Shown here: positions 56,478 to 64,000 of the stretch, piece after piece
Numbering within the stretch: position 1 is the first letter of the stretch
Layout of the letters: every line of letters begins with the position of its first letter
Notes under the pieces: model-generated
Databases searched by the model: none
Told to the model about the DNA's origin: nothing
The model's input: only the letters and a program-made list of their open reading frames with translations
Program-made: the position numbers and the translations under genes
NCBI GenBank assembly: GCA_947253885.1
Contig: CAMYAO010000004.1
Location: 70,176 to 134,175, forward strand
DNA: 64,000 bases
Source: an uncultured Clostridium sp.
GTDB taxonomy: Bacteria > Bacillota > Clostridia > Lachnospirales > Lachnospiraceae
Direction: 5' to 3'

Positions 56478-57202
56478 AATTTCAGATCATGACGTTGTTT
56501 CCGGAGATGATAGAAGCTGTAATGCAGACCAGTATTATCGGACGGGCGATTGAGAAAGGGCAGATTCAGCTTCATATTGCCAATATTCGGGATTATACCG
56601 CAAGTAAGCATTGCAAGGTAGATGATTATCCTTATGGTGGCGGAGCGGGAATGGTGATGCAGGCACAGCCGATATATGACTGCTTTCGGTCTATTACAAA
56701 AAACAGCTCTCATCCCAGAGTCATCTATTTAACACCGAGAGGAAAGGTGTTTCATCAGGGATTGGCAAAAGAGTTTGCAAAAGAAGAGGAACTGGTATTT
56801 TTATGCGGGCATTATGAGGGAGTGGATGAAAGAGTAATAGAAGAAATTGTCACAGATGAGATTTCTGCTGGGGACTATGTGCTGACAGGCGGGGAACTTC
56901 CTGCAATGATCATGATGGATGCAATTTCCAGGATGGTACCGGGAGTATTATCAAATGAAGATTCAAAAGAAGAAGAATCATTGGAGGGTGGATTGTTGGA
57001 ATATCCGCAATATTCCCGCCCGTCAGAATGGAGAGGAAAGGCAGTTCCGAGAGCACTTTTAACCGGAGATCACAGAGAAGTGGAAAAATGGAGAAGAAAA
57101 AAAGCAATAGAACGGACTTTGTTATGCCGAAAAGATTTATTGAAGGAAGCGAGTTTGACAAGAGAAGAATTGATGGAATTGTTCAACGGTATGCTTGATT
57201 AA
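56474..57202 (+). CDS. trmD: tRNA (guanine-37-N1) methyltransferase
   Basis: TrmD makes m1G37 in tRNAs that read CNN and some other codons, preventing frameshifts. The 242-residue protein has MTLFPEMI, DDYPYGGGAGMVMQ, the trefoil-knot SAM site FLCGHYEGVDERV, ISAGDYVLTGGELPAM, and YTRPSEWRG-like YSRPSEWRGKAVP. The usual downstream gene rplS is missing; a kinase-like gene follows four bases after the stop. Confidence 0.97.
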   Translation: MKFQIMTLFPEMIEAVMQTSIIGRAIEKGQIQLHIANIRDYTASKHCKVDDYPYGGGAGMVMQAQPIYDCFRSITKNSSHPRVIYLTPRGKVFHQGLAKEFAKEEELVFLCGHYEGVDERVIEEIVTDEISAGDYVLTGGELPAMIMMDAISRMVPGVLSNEDSKEEESLEGGLLEYPQYSRPSEWRGKAVPRALLTGDHREVEKWRRKKAIERTLLCRKDLLKEASLTREELMELFNGMLD

Positions 57203-57206
57203 TTTG

Positions 57207-57749
57207 ATGAAATTTGATAGGATTTCATCATCTTATCCCCAAATAGTGTATATGCAGTATTTTTTCATGGATTCTAATTTGATAGTAACATCCGACCGGA
57301 CAATTCTATATGCCAAAAAGATTGATAGGGATTATCGAGAGGCATTTATGCTGTCACGTTTGTTACATCCGAATATTCCACAGATACATGGAATTATTAA
57401 ATGGAAGAACACCTATTTGTTGGAGCAGTTTTGCATCGGCTGTTCTTTGGCTCAGTGGATCAGAAGGACAAATGAAGGTTCGAAAGAATGGATTTTAAAG
57501 GAACTGGAGCGGACTGTTCAATATCTTCACAGTAGAAAGGTGATTCATGCAGATATAAAGCCGGAAAATATCATTATAAATGAAAAAGAGCGACATCTGT
57601 GGCTGATAGATTACGGAGAATCGGGATTTCTTAATCTGAGGTGTACAAACAGAGGAACTCCGGGATTTCGACTGCCCGATTGTAACGTTTATTCTTATCA
57701 GATGGATTGGTATAGTTTTCAAAAGATACAAAAACTTTTAAATAAATAA
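57207..57749 (+). CDS. Minimal protein-kinase-like protein
   Basis: The 180-residue protein has eukaryotic-type kinase motifs: AxK with Lys38 (LYAKKID), a helix-C Glu near residue 45, and catalytic loop HADIKPEN (His114, Asp116, Lys118, Asn121). DYG follows (Asp135 to Gly137, for DFG), then TPG near 152 and DWYSF (Asp167). The glycine-rich loop is not evident and everything after helix F is missing, so it is about 80 residues shorter than a normal kinase. No strong ribosome site precedes the ATG; coupling to trmD is likely. A pseudokinase or a small-molecule kinase are alternatives. Confidence 0.8.
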   Translation: MKFDRISSSYPQIVYMQYFFMDSNLIVTSDRTILYAKKIDRDYREAFMLSRLLHPNIPQIHGIIKWKNTYLLEQFCIGCSLAQWIRRTNEGSKEWILKELERTVQYLHSRKVIHADIKPENIIINEKERHLWLIDYGESGFLNLRCTNRGTPGFRLPDCNVYSYQMDWYSFQKIQKLLNK

Positions 57750-57811
57750 AGGGATTTGTAAAAAGGTGTGTAATATATTAAATAGGCATCTTATTTTGGA
57801 AAGGAGTCTTT

Positions 57812-58816
57812 ATGAATGTAAGAGAACGATTAGAAGAAATGGAGCGAAAAAATCTCAGTAAATATGCAACCTTGAGTATACATTCAAAGGGAAGAGACAG
57901 AGAAGAATCTCCTTGTGATATTCGACCGGTGTTTCAGCGTGACAGGGATCGCATTCTTCATTGTAAATCTTTTCGCAGACTGAAGCATAAGACTCAGGTC
58001 TTTTTGGCACCGAAGGGAGATCATTACCGAACGCGTTTAACTCATACACTTGAGGTGGCGCAGAATGCAAGAACCATAGCAAAAGCGCTGCTTTTGAATG
58101 AAGATTTAGCGGAAGCAATTGCTTTGGGACATGATCTGGGACACACTCCGTTCGGGCATGCGGGAGAGATTGTTTTAAATCGTCTTTGTGCAAGCGGCTT
58201 CCATCATCACGAACAAAGTATCCGTATTGTCGAAATTTTGGAGAAAAACGGAGCCGGTCTGAACCTGACATGGGAAGTTCGAGACGGTATCCTAAACCAT
58301 CAAATGTCGGGACATCCTTCTACACCGGAGGGAAAGATTGTAAGACTTTCCGATAAAATTGCATACATATATCATGATATGGATGATGCGATCCGTGCGA
58401 GAATCTTGTCTGAAAGTGATATTCCGAATGAATTCCGTATGATACTTGGAGAAAATCCGAGGGAACGCTTAAATACTTTAATTCATGATATTATCACAAC
58501 GAGTGAACAGACCGACAGGATTCAGATGTCAGAAAAAGTGGTACAGGCTATGCAGGGATTGCGAACCTTCATGTTCCGGAATCTATACACAAATCCCCGA
58601 GCAAAAAGTGAAGAGAGTAAGGCGACTATATTGTTAGAGGGATTATTTGAACATTACAAAAAACATCCGGAATTATTGCCTGCTTTGCAGATCAGAATGT
58701 TGGAGAATGGAGAACATATTGACCGTGTAGTATGCGATTATATCGCGGGAATGACCGATCAATATGCAATTGCAACTTTTACAGAATATTTTATTCCTCA
58801 GGCATGGATGAGTTAG
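57812..58816 (+). CDS. dgt: dGTP triphosphohydrolase-like protein
   Basis: The 334-residue HD-domain enzyme hydrolyses dNTPs to nucleosides and triphosphate. Motifs are KTQVFLAPKGDHYRTRLTH with a metal His, and ALGHDLGHTPFGHAGE with the HD pair. DKIAYIYHDMDDA is also typical. It is the short type-II-like form lacking the long C-terminal insert of E. coli Dgt, so specificity for dGTP is uncertain. AAAGGAG precedes the ATG. It is eight bases ahead of dnaG. Confidence 0.92.
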   Translation: MNVRERLEEMERKNLSKYATLSIHSKGRDREESPCDIRPVFQRDRDRILHCKSFRRLKHKTQVFLAPKGDHYRTRLTHTLEVAQNARTIAKALLLNEDLAEAIALGHDLGHTPFGHAGEIVLNRLCASGFHHHEQSIRIVEILEKNGAGLNLTWEVRDGILNHQMSGHPSTPEGKIVRLSDKIAYIYHDMDDAIRARILSESDIPNEFRMILGENPRERLNTLIHDIITTSEQTDRIQMSEKVVQAMQGLRTFMFRNLYTNPRAKSEESKATILLEGLFEHYKKHPELLPALQIRMLENGEHIDRVVCDYIAGMTDQYAIATFTEYFIPQAWMS

Positions 58817-58824
58817 GAGGGAAT

Positions 58825-60609
58825 ATGCCGTTTTATCCGGAAGAAATTGTAGAGAAAGTTCGTTCAGAGAACGATATTGTAGAAGTAATCTCTTCTTATT
58901 TAAAATTAACAAAAAAAGGAAATTCCTATATGGGGTTGTGTCCGTTTCATAATGAAAAAACACCTTCTTTTTCAGTTTCCCCTTCTGCCCAGCTCTATCA
59001 TTGTTTCGGTTGTCATGCCTCGGGTTCTGTTATCACATTTGTTATGACATATGAAAATTTTACATTTTCAGAAGCACTGCAGTTTTTAGCAAATAGAGCA
59101 GGAATTGAACTTCCGAAGCAGGAACTGTCGTCGGAACAAAAAAAGGTTTTTCACAAAAAAGAACGGATATTGGAAATATATAAAGAAACCGCTATCTATT
59201 ATGCACACCAATTACGTTTACCGATCGGAAAAAAGGCTTTGGACTATTTTTACAGCAGACAGTTGACGGATGAGACTATTAAACGCTTCGGCTTGGGATA
59301 TGCACCGAATAACAGTAGTTATCTGTATCGATTTTTAAAAAACAAAGGATATGAAGACGAACTGTTAAAGGAAAGCGGATTGTTTCATTTCCATGAAAGA
59401 TCGGGTGTGACCAGTCCGTTTTGGAACAGAGCAATGTTCCCGATTATGGACATCAACAATCATGTGATCGGATTTGGCGGAAGAGTGATGGGAGAGGGGA
59501 ATCCCAAATACCTGAATTCTCCTGAAAATCCGGTATTTGAAAAGAGAAAAAATCTGTTCGGATTAAATTATGCCAGAACCAGCCGAAAACCGTATATCCT
59601 GCTCTGCGAAGGATATATGGATGTGATTTCATTACATCAGTCGGGGTTTCAAAATGCGGTTGCAGCATTGGGAACTGCTTTCACCTCCCTCCATGCAACC
59701 CTTTTAAAGCGCTATACAAAGGAAGTATATCTGACATTTGATTCTGACGGAGCAGGCATTTCAGCAGCTTTAAAAGCAATTCCGATTTTAAAATCTGTCG
59801 GATTGATTGCAAAGGTTATAAACTTATCACCCTATAAAGATCCGGATGAATTGATAAAAGCTGAGGGAGCAGAAGAATATGGGAAACGGATACAAAATGC
59901 GGAAAACAGTTTTTTGTATGAGATTCGAATGCTTCAACGTGATTATCAGATGGAGGATCCGGAAAGTAAAACACAATTTTTTAAAGCTGTAGCAAAAAAG
60001 ATTGTGATTCTGGATTCAGAATTAGAGAGAGATAATTATATACAGAGTATATCCGACCTCTATATGGTACAAAGAGAAAGCTTAAAGAAGCTGGTTCGAT
60101 CAGAATCAGCAAAAGGGGGATTGGTACAGGAAAGAGTACCGCTTCGATCCGGAATACAGAAGAGGGAAAAACCGGATGGTATCAAGTTAGCCCAACGTCT
60201 GCTGCTTTCATGGATTGTACAATGTCCGGAATTGTATTCTGTCATAAAGCCATATATACAGGTTTTGGATTTTACAGACACACTCTATCAGACTGTTGCA
60301 GAGAAGCTTTTTGAACAGATAGAAAATGGAGAAATTAATCCGGCAAGAATCGTAAATCTGTTTGAAGATGAGGAGCAGCAAAAAGAGGCTGGACTTATCT
60401 TCAACACTAATTTGCAGGCGGTAGATTCAAAAGAGAAAATGGATCGTGCACTAAAGGAGACGATTATTAAAATTAAGCAGCATGCATTTCAATATAAAAG
60501 CAGACATTTGGAATCGACCGATATCGGAACGTTAAAGATGATTATCGAGAGCAAGAAAAAATTAGAGGAATTACAGAACCTATATTTTTCATTTCCAAAA
60601 TCGGAATAG
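58825..60609 (+). CDS. dnaG: DNA primase
   Basis: DnaG makes RNA primers for replication. The 594-residue protein has a CHC2 zinc site (Cys39, His42, Cys60, Cys63 in [12 protein letters not shown] and YHCFGC) and the RNA polymerase domain with [18 protein letters not shown]. The TOPRIM fold has [13 protein letters not shown] and FDSDGAG, and a C-terminal helicase-binding part follows. The ATG at 58825 after AGGAGG is firm. rpoD follows after 14 bases, the classic macromolecular synthesis arrangement. Confidence 0.97.
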   Translation: MPFYPEEIVEKVRSENDIVEVISSYLKLTKKGNSYMGLCPFHNEKTPSFSVSPSAQLYHCFGCHASGSVITFVMTYENFTFSEALQFLANRAGIELPKQELSSEQKKVFHKKERILEIYKETAIYYAHQLRLPIGKKALDYFYSRQLTDETIKRFGLGYAPNNSSYLYRFLKNKGYEDELLKESGLFHFHERSGVTSPFWNRAMFPIMDINNHVIGFGGRVMGEGNPKYLNSPENPVFEKRKNLFGLNYARTSRKPYILLCEGYMDVISLHQSGFQNAVAALGTAFTSLHATLLKRYTKEVYLTFDSDGAGISAALKAIPILKSVGLIAKVINLSPYKDPDELIKAEGAEEYGKRIQNAENSFLYEIRMLQRDYQMEDPESKTQFFKAVAKKIVILDSELERDNYIQSISDLYMVQRESLKKLVRSESAKGGLVQERVPLRSGIQKREKPDGIKLAQRLLLSWIVQCPELYSVIKPYIQVLDFTDTLYQTVAEKLFEQIENGEINPARIVNLFEDEEQQKEAGLIFNTNLQAVDSKEKMDRALKETIIKIKQHAFQYKSRHLESTDIGTLKMIIESKKKLEELQNLYFSFPKSE

Positions 60610-60623
60610 ACAAGGAGAATTAC

Positions 60624-61814
60624 ATGACAAATAAGAAAAAAACAGTTGAAGCATCAGAGGGAAAAAAGGTAAATACAACAGCAAAAGGTGCTGTGGAAAA
60701 AGAGGAATCTTTGCCGGATACCGATGTGTTTCGCAAAAAAATTGTAGAATTGCTTGCACTTGCAAAAAGCAAGAAAAATGTTTTGGAAATACAGGAAATT
60801 AATGATTTTTTTATCGATATGGATTTGAGCCTGGTTCAGATTGATCATATCTTGGAATATTTAGAGCGCAGTAATGTGGATGTTTTGAAAATGTCGGATT
60901 CCGATGATGATGTTTTGGAAAAAGAAGATGATGATGAGGAACCGGAAGAAGTAGAAAAAATTGACCTTTCGATTCCGGACGGAGTCAGTATCGAGGATCC
61001 GGTACGAATGTATCTGAAGGAGATTGGAAAAGTCCCTCTTTTAAATGCCGAAGAGGAAATTGCACTTGCAAAGCGTATGGAGGCGGGAGATGAAGTTGCA
61101 AAAAAACGTCTGGCAGAAGCAAATCTGAGATTGGTGGTCAGCATTGCAAAACGTTATGTCGGTCGAGGGATGCTGTTCTTGGATCTGATTCAGGAAGGAA
61201 ATCTTGGTTTGATCAAGGCAGTGGAAAAATTTGATTACACCAAAGGTTATAAATTCAGTACTTATGCAACATGGTGGATTCGTCAGGCTATCACAAGAGC
61301 GATTGCAGATCAGGCAAGAACAATTCGTATTCCGGTTCATATGGTTGAAACAATCAATAAGTTAACGAGGGTATCCCGTCAGTTATTACAGGAATTAGGT
61401 CGTGAACCGTTGCCGGAAGAAATTGCAAAAGAGATGGATCTTCCGGTTGAACGAGTACGGGAAATATTAAAGATTTCACAGGAACCTGTTTCTTTGGAAA
61501 CTCCGATCGGAGAAGAAGAAGATTCTCATTTAGGAGATTTTATCGAAGATAACAATGTGCCGGTACCTGCAGATGCTGCGGCATTTACTTTGTTAAAGGA
61601 ACAACTGGTAGAGGTGCTGGGTACTTTAACAGATCGTGAACAAAAGGTACTGCGGTTGCGTTTCGGTTTAGATGATGGGAGAGCACGCACTTTGGAAGAA
61701 GTTGGCAAAGAGTTTGAAGTTACCAGAGAGCGTATACGTCAGATTGAAGCAAAAGCCTTGCGAAAACTGCGTCATCCGAGCAGAAGTCGTAAATTAAAGG
61801 ATTATCTTGATTAA
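60624..61814 (+). CDS. rpoD: RNA polymerase primary sigma factor
   Basis: The 396-residue sigma-A has a Lys/Glu-rich start and region 1 with an acidic stretch (about 92-115). Region 2 has [36 protein letters not shown] and [16 protein letters not shown], and region 3 follows. Region 4 has [29 protein letters not shown]. It directs housekeeping transcription. Its stop codon overlaps the start of trmK. Confidence 0.98.
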   Translation: MTNKKKTVEASEGKKVNTTAKGAVEKEESLPDTDVFRKKIVELLALAKSKKNVLEIQEINDFFIDMDLSLVQIDHILEYLERSNVDVLKMSDSDDDVLEKEDDDEEPEEVEKIDLSIPDGVSIEDPVRMYLKEIGKVPLLNAEEEIALAKRMEAGDEVAKKRLAEANLRLVVSIAKRYVGRGMLFLDLIQEGNLGLIKAVEKFDYTKGYKFSTYATWWIRQAITRAIADQARTIRIPVHMVETINKLTRVSRQLLQELGREPLPEEIAKEMDLPVERVREILKISQEPVSLETPIGEEEDSHLGDFIEDNNVPVPADAAAFTLLKEQLVEVLGTLTDREQKVLRLRFGLDDGRARTLEEVGKEFEVTRERIRQIEAKALRKLRHPSRSRKLKDYLD

Positions 61815-62526
61815 GCCGATCCAGCTGTCTGAACGTATGATGTGCAATGCCGAACTGGTAAGTTCAGGTAATCGTCTGGCAGATGTCGGAACCGATCATG
61901 CATATCTTCCGATTTATCTGCTTCAGACAGGGAAAATTCCATCCGCGATTGCTATGGATATCAAAGAAGGACCTTTACAAAGGGCAAGAGAACACATTGA
62001 AAGATTCCACTTGCAGGACAAGATCGAAACCAGACTGAGTGATGGATTATGTGAACTTTTACCTGATGAGGCAGAGAGCGTGGTAATTGCCGGCATGGGA
62101 GGAATGTTGGTGATACAGATTCTTAAGGAGGCATTTGCCAGGAGTTTTTATCCGAAAGAGCTGATTCTCCAACCGCAGTCCGATCTTCCGAAAGTACGAA
62201 CATTTTTGTATCACACCGGTTATCGTATTATAAAAGAAACATTGCTTTATGAAGACGGAAAGGTCTATTTTCCTATGAAAGCGATTTATACGGGAATAAC
62301 CGGAGAAATAGATGCTTTTCATGCATATATAGGAGTAGGTCTGTCGGAAGAGCAACATCCTCTTTTGAGGAAATGGCTGGTTCAAGAGAAAAAAAAGCTC
62401 CATCATATAAAAAATGCGTTACGAGACAGTAATAACAAAGAACAAAGATTACAAAGAGAAGAAGAATTATATCAAAAACTTCTTTATATTGAAAAGGCTG
62501 AAAAATATTTAGAAAAAACAGAATAG
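61807..62526 (+). CDS. trmK: tRNA (adenine-22-N1) methyltransferase TrmK
   Basis: TrmK makes m1A22 in tRNA. The 239-residue protein has LSERM at the start, [18 protein letters not shown] as SAM motif [16 protein letters not shown], and [14 protein letters not shown] with [14 protein letters not shown] accept TTG 61807, with AAGGA upstream, because LSERM matches the family; ATG 61837 would remove it. It overlaps rpoD by eight bases, a normal order in Firmicutes. Confidence 0.93.
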   Translation: MIKPIQLSERMMCNAELVSSGNRLADVGTDHAYLPIYLLQTGKIPSAIAMDIKEGPLQRAREHIERFHLQDKIETRLSDGLCELLPDEAESVVIAGMGGMLVIQILKEAFARSFYPKELILQPQSDLPKVRTFLYHTGYRIIKETLLYEDGKVYFPMKAIYTGITGEIDAFHAYIGVGLSEEQHPLLRKWLVQEKKKLHHIKNALRDSNNKEQRLQREEELYQKLLYIEKAEKYLEKTE

Positions 62527-62529
62527 ATG

Positions 62530-62538
62530 TGCTAAAAT
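62530..62538 (+). promoter_or_regulatory. Putative extended -10 promoter of rnpB
   Basis: TGCTAAAAT (TG, one base, TAAAAT 62533-62538) lies about 10 bases before the RNA. A weak TAGAAA stands 17 bases upstream. Confidence 0.5.
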
Positions 62539-62547
62539 AGAAAAGTT

Positions 62548-62894
62548 GATTAAGTAAGACAGATGATCGCAGCTGCAGGATCCGAAAGGATGCAGATGAG
62601 GAAAGTCCGGGCTTCACAGGGCAGGATGCCGGATAACGTCCGGTGGAGGTGACTCCAAGGATAGTGCAACAGAAATATACCGCAGTGATGAGCTGTAAGG
62701 TTGGAAGGGCAGTGTAAGAGACTACCGCCCGAATGGTAACATTCGGGGCATATGTAAACCCCATCCGAAGCAAGACCGAAACGAAATGTACGTGGCCCGC
62801 CAGTTTCAGGTAGGTCGCTTGAGATAACCGGTAACAGTTATCCTAGATAGATGATCATTCAACGACATAACCCGGCTTATCGTCTTGCTTAATC
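62548..62894 (+). ncRNA. rnpB: RNase P RNA (bacterial class A type)
   Basis: The 347-base RNA is the catalytic subunit of RNase P, which matures tRNA 5' ends. The conserved GAGGAAAGTCCGGGCT is near 62598, followed by GGGCAGGATGCCGG, ACAGAAATATACCGC, AAGGTTGGAAGGGCAGTG and AAGAGACTACCGC. ACATAACCCGGCTTATC occurs at the 3' end. The termini pair as P1 (62548-62560 with 62882-62894, one G-T pair). The protein subunit gene rnpA is not in this window. Confidence 0.97.
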
Positions 62895-62941
62895 TCTTCT
62901 TTGATAGATTATTAAAAGTTTATTAAAAGAAAATAGGTTCG

Positions 62942-62970
62942 TTGACATCCTATTTGGGGAAAGGTACATT
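62942..62970 (+). promoter_or_regulatory. Promoter of the DUF5685-like gene
   Basis: TTGACA (62942-62947), 17 bases and TACATT (62965-62970) lie about 40 bases before the start codon. Confidence 0.6.
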
Positions 62971-63011
62971 AAAAGTAGTCGTATATTTATGTTCCGGGCA
63001 AAGGGTTATTT

Positions 63012-63914
63012 ATGTTTCAGTATATAAAGATTGATATAAAAGATTTAGATAAATTAGATATAAAAACCTATCATGCTTATCGATGTGGATTGTGCAAGTG
63101 TCTAAAGGATAAATATGGTGCAAAGGGTCAGATGATATTAAAAAATGATATGACTTTTTTGCAAATATTTCTTTCAGGGTTATATGAACTGCCGAATCGT
63201 TATGTACGATTCTATTGCGGATTCCGGCCCGGGAAAAAGCGTCTTGCTTATATCAACGAGGCGTCCGGTTATGTCAGTTCCATGATGCTTATGACTTATT
63301 ATTTCAGTCAGGTGGATGATTGGAAAGATGATAAATCTTATCCTTCCAAAGTTTTGTGTCATATGATGGAACGAGATTTCAGAGAAGCTCAGCAAAGGTA
63401 TCCGAGACAGGCAAAAGCTTTGGAAAAATATGAAAAGAAAAAAGAACTTTTTGAGAAAACAAATGAAAAAAATATAGATTTGATGGCAGCGGCCACCGGA
63501 GAGTTATATGCAGAAATCTTTGTCTGGAAAGGCGAGAGTTATGCATCTATATTGTATGATATCGGTTATTACCTCGGAAAATTCATGTATCTGATGGATG
63601 CATATGAGGATTTGGACAAAGATATGAAAAGCAATAATTATAATCCATTTGTAGAAATGGCAACAGACTCCCGTCAGGATTATGAGACGCTCAGTCGTTT
63701 GTATTTAACAGCGATGATAGAGGAGTGTATCAAGGCATTTCGGAATCTGCCGCAGGTATCGCATTACAGAATATTGGAAAATGTTCTTTGCAGAGGTGTC
63801 TGGCTAAGATATGAATCATTACAGATGAAACGAAGAAAGTCTGAAAAAAAGTCACATCGCAATAAAGTCTCAAAGAAAAAGTTTTTATTAAATAGAATCA
63901 GGCAGATTAATTAA
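63012..63914 (+). CDS. DUF5685-like protein of unknown function
   Basis: This 300-residue, mostly helical protein has a CGLCKC motif near residue 30 and a very basic tail (KRRKSEKKSHRNKVSKKK). A mid-region segment DAYEDLDKDMKSNNYNPF resembles DUF5685 proteins. The acidic run superficially resembles metal-binding helices of isoprenoid synthases, but this is only an impression. It has its own promoter after rnpB and a terminator right after the stop. Confidence 0.8.
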   Translation: MFQYIKIDIKDLDKLDIKTYHAYRCGLCKCLKDKYGAKGQMILKNDMTFLQIFLSGLYELPNRYVRFYCGFRPGKKRLAYINEASGYVSSMMLMTYYFSQVDDWKDDKSYPSKVLCHMMERDFREAQQRYPRQAKALEKYEKKKELFEKTNEKNIDLMAAATGELYAEIFVWKGESYASILYDIGYYLGKFMYLMDAYEDLDKDMKSNNYNPFVEMATDSRQDYETLSRLYLTAMIEECIKAFRNLPQVSHYRILENVLCRGVWLRYESLQMKRRKSEKKSHRNKVSKKKFLLNRIRQIN

Positions 63915-63944
63915 AGCGCATGTATTTGATATATGTGCTTTTTT
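63913..63944 (+). terminator. Terminator of the DUF5685-like gene
   Basis: A stem of about 11 bp with G-T pairs (AAGCGCATGTA with TATATGTGCTT) is followed by T6 and overlaps the stop codon region. Confidence 0.8.
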
Positions 63945-64000
63945 GATATGGGCTTTAGCCTGTTGAGTACGCTTCATGAGGTTCCATAGAGATATAGTCT
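63945..64000. other. Window edge, no feature seen
   Basis: The last 56 bases contain no recognisable gene start or structure. Confidence 0.5.

Overview
The window looks like a housekeeping chromosome segment of a low-GC anaerobic member of the Clostridia (Bacillota), most likely the family Lachnospiraceae. The reasons are A/T-rich wobble positions, strong AGGAGG-type ribosome binding sites, frequent GTG/TTG starts, T-run intrinsic terminators, the rnc-smc-ftsY-ffh-rpsP-khpA-rimM-trmD order, and small clostridial families such as DUF5685-like and UPF0237/UPF0210-like proteins. No rRNA, prophage, transposase, integrase or CRISPR array is visible. Most genes lie on the + strand.

Layout. 0-7 kb: a gene cut by the window edge, a three-gene polar amino acid ABC transporter, aroB, an M20 dipeptidase, a malate/lactate-type dehydrogenase and a GNAT acetyltransferase. 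7-8.4 kb: a decayed aldo/keto reductase and two divergent tRNA-Leu genes. 8.5-15.2 kb: RNase Y, exonuclease III, serine acetyltransferase, signal peptidase I, a lipoprotein, an S1 protein, an SseB-like protein and a 73-residue protein. 15.2-18.2 kb: a queuosine precursor operon (queD-queE-folE-queC-queF) behind a preQ1-I type riboswitch. 18.2-21.5 kb: divergent shikimate operons, aroE-aroF on the - strand and aroD-aroK on the + strand. 21.6-36.8 kb: tRNA-Arg(CCG), an SH3 membrane protein, rluF, ligA, two aminopeptidases, polA-coaE, a WalJ-type hydrolase, an ACT/UPF0210 pair and a split purine terminus (purO-like IMP cyclohydrolase plus a stand-alone AICAR transformylase). 36.8-38.8 kb: the most unusual stretch, with a probable unannotated structured small RNA, a small cysteine protein, a lipoprotein whose start is out of frame at an A tract, and a truncated methyltransferase. 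38.8-46.7 kb: pyruvate carboxylase, tmcAL, acetate kinase, rpmF, plsX and acpP. 46.8-64 kb: the long rnc to trmD block, a minimal protein-kinase-like gene, dgt, dnaG, rpoD, trmK, the RNase P RNA and a DUF5685-like gene.

How it works together. The aro genes supply chorismate precursors. The que operon makes preQ0/preQ1 and is probably shut down by preQ1, which also places this folE copy under preQ1 control. The rnc-to-trmD block groups RNA processing, chromosome condensation, SRP targeting and ribosome maturation. dgt-dnaG-rpoD-trmK is a macromolecular synthesis cluster.

No single large undescribed system is evident. The best candidates for new biology are the RNA at about 36840-37000, the 180-residue kinase-like protein after trmD, the possibly phase-variable lipoprotein at 37517, and the tRNA-Leu with anticodon AAG. 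All identifications come from reading the sequence; no database search or folding program was run.
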